Assembly: GCA_045599325.1 (NCBI GenBank)
Contig: JAZRVT010000049.1
Location: 1 to 63,869 of the forward strand
Direction: 5' to 3'
Source: Cacconaster sp045599325
GTDB lineage: Bacteria; Bacteroidota; Bacteroidia; Bacteroidales; UBA932
Length of the DNA stretch: 63,869 bases
This document shows, piece after piece, positions 62,091 to 63,869 of this stretch. Each line of letters begins with the position of its first letter. Within the stretch, counting starts at the first letter, position 1. The position numbers and the translations under genes were made by a program. The notes below the pieces were generated by a model, which made no database searches, was not told where the DNA came from, and worked only from the letters and a program-made list of their open reading frames with translations.

Positions 62091-63869
62091 TCAAGGCGTC
62101 GCAGTTTTTTTCAGTTGGTTCACGACCTTCTGCTCGTCCGTTTTCAGAGGAGAATTCTGCCGCGTCAGAGTAAACAGGTAATTCTTCTCAGGACCTTCCG
62201 CGATGGATTCGCTATAACCGGCTGAAGGGTCTACGGTATAATTCCACTGCCAGGAGACAGGTACCGCCTTGTACTGGCCGTAGTTGAGGTTGCGTATGGT
62301 CTTGCTTACAATAGAGCTGCCGTCGCCGGTCAGCAGGACAGGCCAGGACCTCTGATTAGCAGTGCCTTCTGCAAAGGTAAGCCTGAACAGTGCAGTCTCA
62401 CCTGCCGCCAGGTTCTTGGCGGAAATGATGATGTGCAGCAGTTCATACCCGAGGGTGAGGTTGAGGTAATTGGTGTATGTATGGGAATCGCCTGCGAAGG
62501 AGACAATATGCTTGAGGTAAGTGTTGGCTGTCAGCTGGTCCTTATATCTGTCCTTGGTCGCCTCATCCAGATTGGTTCCGCGGAAATAGTTCGCATCCTG
62601 TTTATTGTAGTCCTCATACCAGTTAGGACTGGCGTCCTTGAAATCATATCCGGCGAGCTCCATTGACTTGACGTTGGGTATAGTGACAGAAGTTTGCACT
62701 CCACAAGAGGTTATGTCGTTGCCTCCTATCGAAGCCTCGTTGCCGTAAAGTCCGAACGGGGTCTCCCCGCTGACATCGATTATGAGCGTAGTTGGCGCGC
62801 TTGACGGCTGAGCTGTACTCGAATCATAATTATACAGGCAGATACCGCCACCGAAGCCGTTGTTTCTGGCATTGTATGCAGTCGGGTTCGCTCCGATGAC
62901 TTCACATTCAGCCTTGTTGCCGGAAATGATGCCGCCATTCATAGTGAAGGATGCGCCGGTATTCAATGCTATGCCGCCGCCTCTTTTGGCGGTGTTTCCC
63001 TTGATGTTCCCCTTGAAAGTCACCACTCCTCCACTGAGGATACAAGCACCGCCGCCGGCATTAACGGCCGTGTTGCTGCTGCATTCTCCGTTATCGAATT
63101 TCAAGGTGGAAGCGTTGCAGTAGATTCCGCCGCCGGAGTCATCAGCGTGGTTATTTGTGACGTTGCCGTTTGAGAAGGGAAACGTTGAACCGCTATATAT
63201 TGAGACACCTCCTCCCAGGGAGCCGGAATAGTTGTGGGTGATATCCCCTCCCGAGAAAGTAGCGGAAGAAGAACCGTTCAGCATAACTCCGCCACCGCTT
63301 GACTCGGCTTTGTTGTACGACACTTCTCCAGCCTTGAATTTGAATTCGGAACTGCCGGTAAGATATATGCCCCCACCATAGTTGGCAGCCTCGTTCCTGT
63401 CATCTGACGAGCCGCCGATAGTGCCGCTCTCCATCACGTAATCCGCTTGCCCTTCAAGATAGATAGCGCCACCCAAGCCACCGGAGCCGTCTGGTCTGAT
63501 GGCCATGTTCTTCCTGACCTTGATATTTCCCTCCGGAGAGCTTTCGACCTTCCATTTGTTTATGAACAGCCCGCCGCCGTAGAGAGCCGTGTTGGAGTAA
63601 ATATCTCCGCTGTTAAGATTGAGGGTGAACGTAAAATCCTTATTTTTCTTTTCATCGGATTCGTCCTTCACCCAATCGTTTCTCATCCAGATGCCCCCGC
63701 CGTAAGTAGCCTCATTGTTGTAAATCTTAGCACCGTTGACGTTGAGCGTGAAAGTCGTTCCGTCGACAAGAGAAATGCTGCTGCTCGCATAGAATGCTAT
63801 GCCTGCTCCACGGAATGATTTGTTGCCATAGACCTCAAGAAGATTGTTGGCATTGTATTCCACATTTAC
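62091..63869 (-). CDS. Beta-helix/Pmp-like repeat surface protein (N-terminus outside the window)
   Basis: About 592 residues are visible; the frame is open to the right edge, so the true start is missing. The first 370 visible residues consist of roughly 23-residue repeats with GGGI/GGGV turns and N-A/NK residues (YGGGIYL, SGGGVML, LGGGVSI, AGGGACI). This pattern predicts a right-handed parallel beta-helix like chlamydial Pmp or other adhesin-type passengers. The C-terminal domain has LAAGETALFRLTF and a YKAVPVSWQWNYTVDPSAG block related to the protein at 59841. It ends with a charged tail (KTDEQKVVNQLKK). A cell-surface role is likely. Confidence 0.75.
   Translation of the reverse strand, partial: VNVEYNANNLLEVYGNKSFRGAGIAFYASSSISLVDGTTFTLNVNGAKIYNNEATYGGGIWMRNDWVKDESDEKKNKDFTFTLNLNSGDIYSNTALYGGGLFINKWKVESSPEGNIKVRKNMAIRPDGSGGLGGAIYLEGQADYVMESGTIGGSSDDRNEAANYGGGIYLTGSSEFKFKAGEVSYNKAESSGGGVMLNGSSSATFSGGDITHNYSGSLGGGVSIYSGSTFPFSNGNVTNNHADDSGGGIYCNASTLKFDNGECSSNTAVNAGGGACILSGGVVTFKGNIKGNTAKRGGGIALNTGASFTMNGGIISGNKAECEVIGANPTAYNARNNGFGGGICLYNYDSSTAQPSSAPTTLIIDVSGETPFGLYGNEASIGGNDITSCGVQTSVTIPNVKSMELAGYDFKDASPNWYEDYNKQDANYFRGTNLDEATKDRYKDQLTANTYLKHIVSFAGDSHTYTNYLNLTLGYELLHIIISAKNLAAGETALFRLTFAEGTANQRSWPVLLTGDGSSIVSKTIRNLNYGQYKAVPVSWQWNYTVDPSAGYSESIAEGPEKNYLFTLTRQNSPLKTDEQKVVNQLKKTATP

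Noticed and set aside
62091..63869. CRISPR-like or tandem DNA repeat
   Set aside because: The periodic signal is at the protein level (GGGI turns about every 23 residues); the DNA units differ and no constant repeat with spacers exists.

Overview
The window looks like a chromosomal segment from a high-GC, probably gut-associated member of the Bacteroidales. The supporting signs are TAnnTTTG-type -7 promoter boxes, many short lipoprotein signals ending in Ser/Gly-Cys, BACON, FISUMP and DUF4988 domains, fimbrillins, S46 and C69 peptidases, TonB receptors, and a general lack of Shine-Dalgarno sequences. An uncultured Rikenellaceae/Cryptobacteroides-like lineage would fit, but that is inference. 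I found no rRNA, CRISPR array or prophage. The only mobile element is the 5' end of a group II intron at the left edge.

Region 1 (1-12.4 kb) is mostly housekeeping. It holds the intron (minus strand) abutting the terminator of tRNA-Gly(GCC), a BASS-type transporter, an M3 peptidase/GH3 glycosidase pair, a His-rich CobW/G3E GTPase, a GC-rich hairpin-filled intergenic element, a CyuA-type cysteine desulfidase, a TerB-J-domain (DjlA-like) protein, PheS, a mannose-1-phosphate guanylyltransferase and a YraN-type protein.

Region 2 (12.4-25.1 kb, all minus) is a cell-surface locus. It encodes a secreted BACON/OB-fold/DNA-RNA non-specific endonuclease lipoprotein, a giant Oar-like TonB receptor, a lipoprotein with three OB-like repeats, a second Oar-like receptor and a half-size Oar paralogue. 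It may be an extracellular nucleic-acid degradation and uptake system. metK is divergent from it.

Region 3 (26.4-39.6 kb, minus) has two gene strings. The first is cdaA-mutS2-small lipoprotein. The second is a six-gene operon running BACON lipoprotein, BACON/FISUMP lipoprotein, TonB receptor, DUF4876 lipoprotein, DUF6850-type barrel and DPP7-like S46 dipeptidyl peptidase.

Region 4 (39.7-48.4 kb) holds a BACON lipoprotein, a C69 dipeptidase, a small secreted protein, an EEP-HAD-EEP minus operon, and a plus-strand string of BASS transporter, PlsC-like acyltransferase and Omp85-like barrel.

Region 5 (48.4-63.9 kb) is accessory cell-surface DNA. Three tandem DUF4988 (PL29 N-terminal-type) repeat lipoproteins lead into a histidine kinase. 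The kinase converges on a response regulator downstream of a fimbrillin gene. A second, divergent fimbrillin follows, then a DUF4105 protein, an InlB-repeat-like secreted protein, a CE1-like esterase and a beta-helix protein that runs off the right edge. The last secreted protein pair shares a C-terminal domain.
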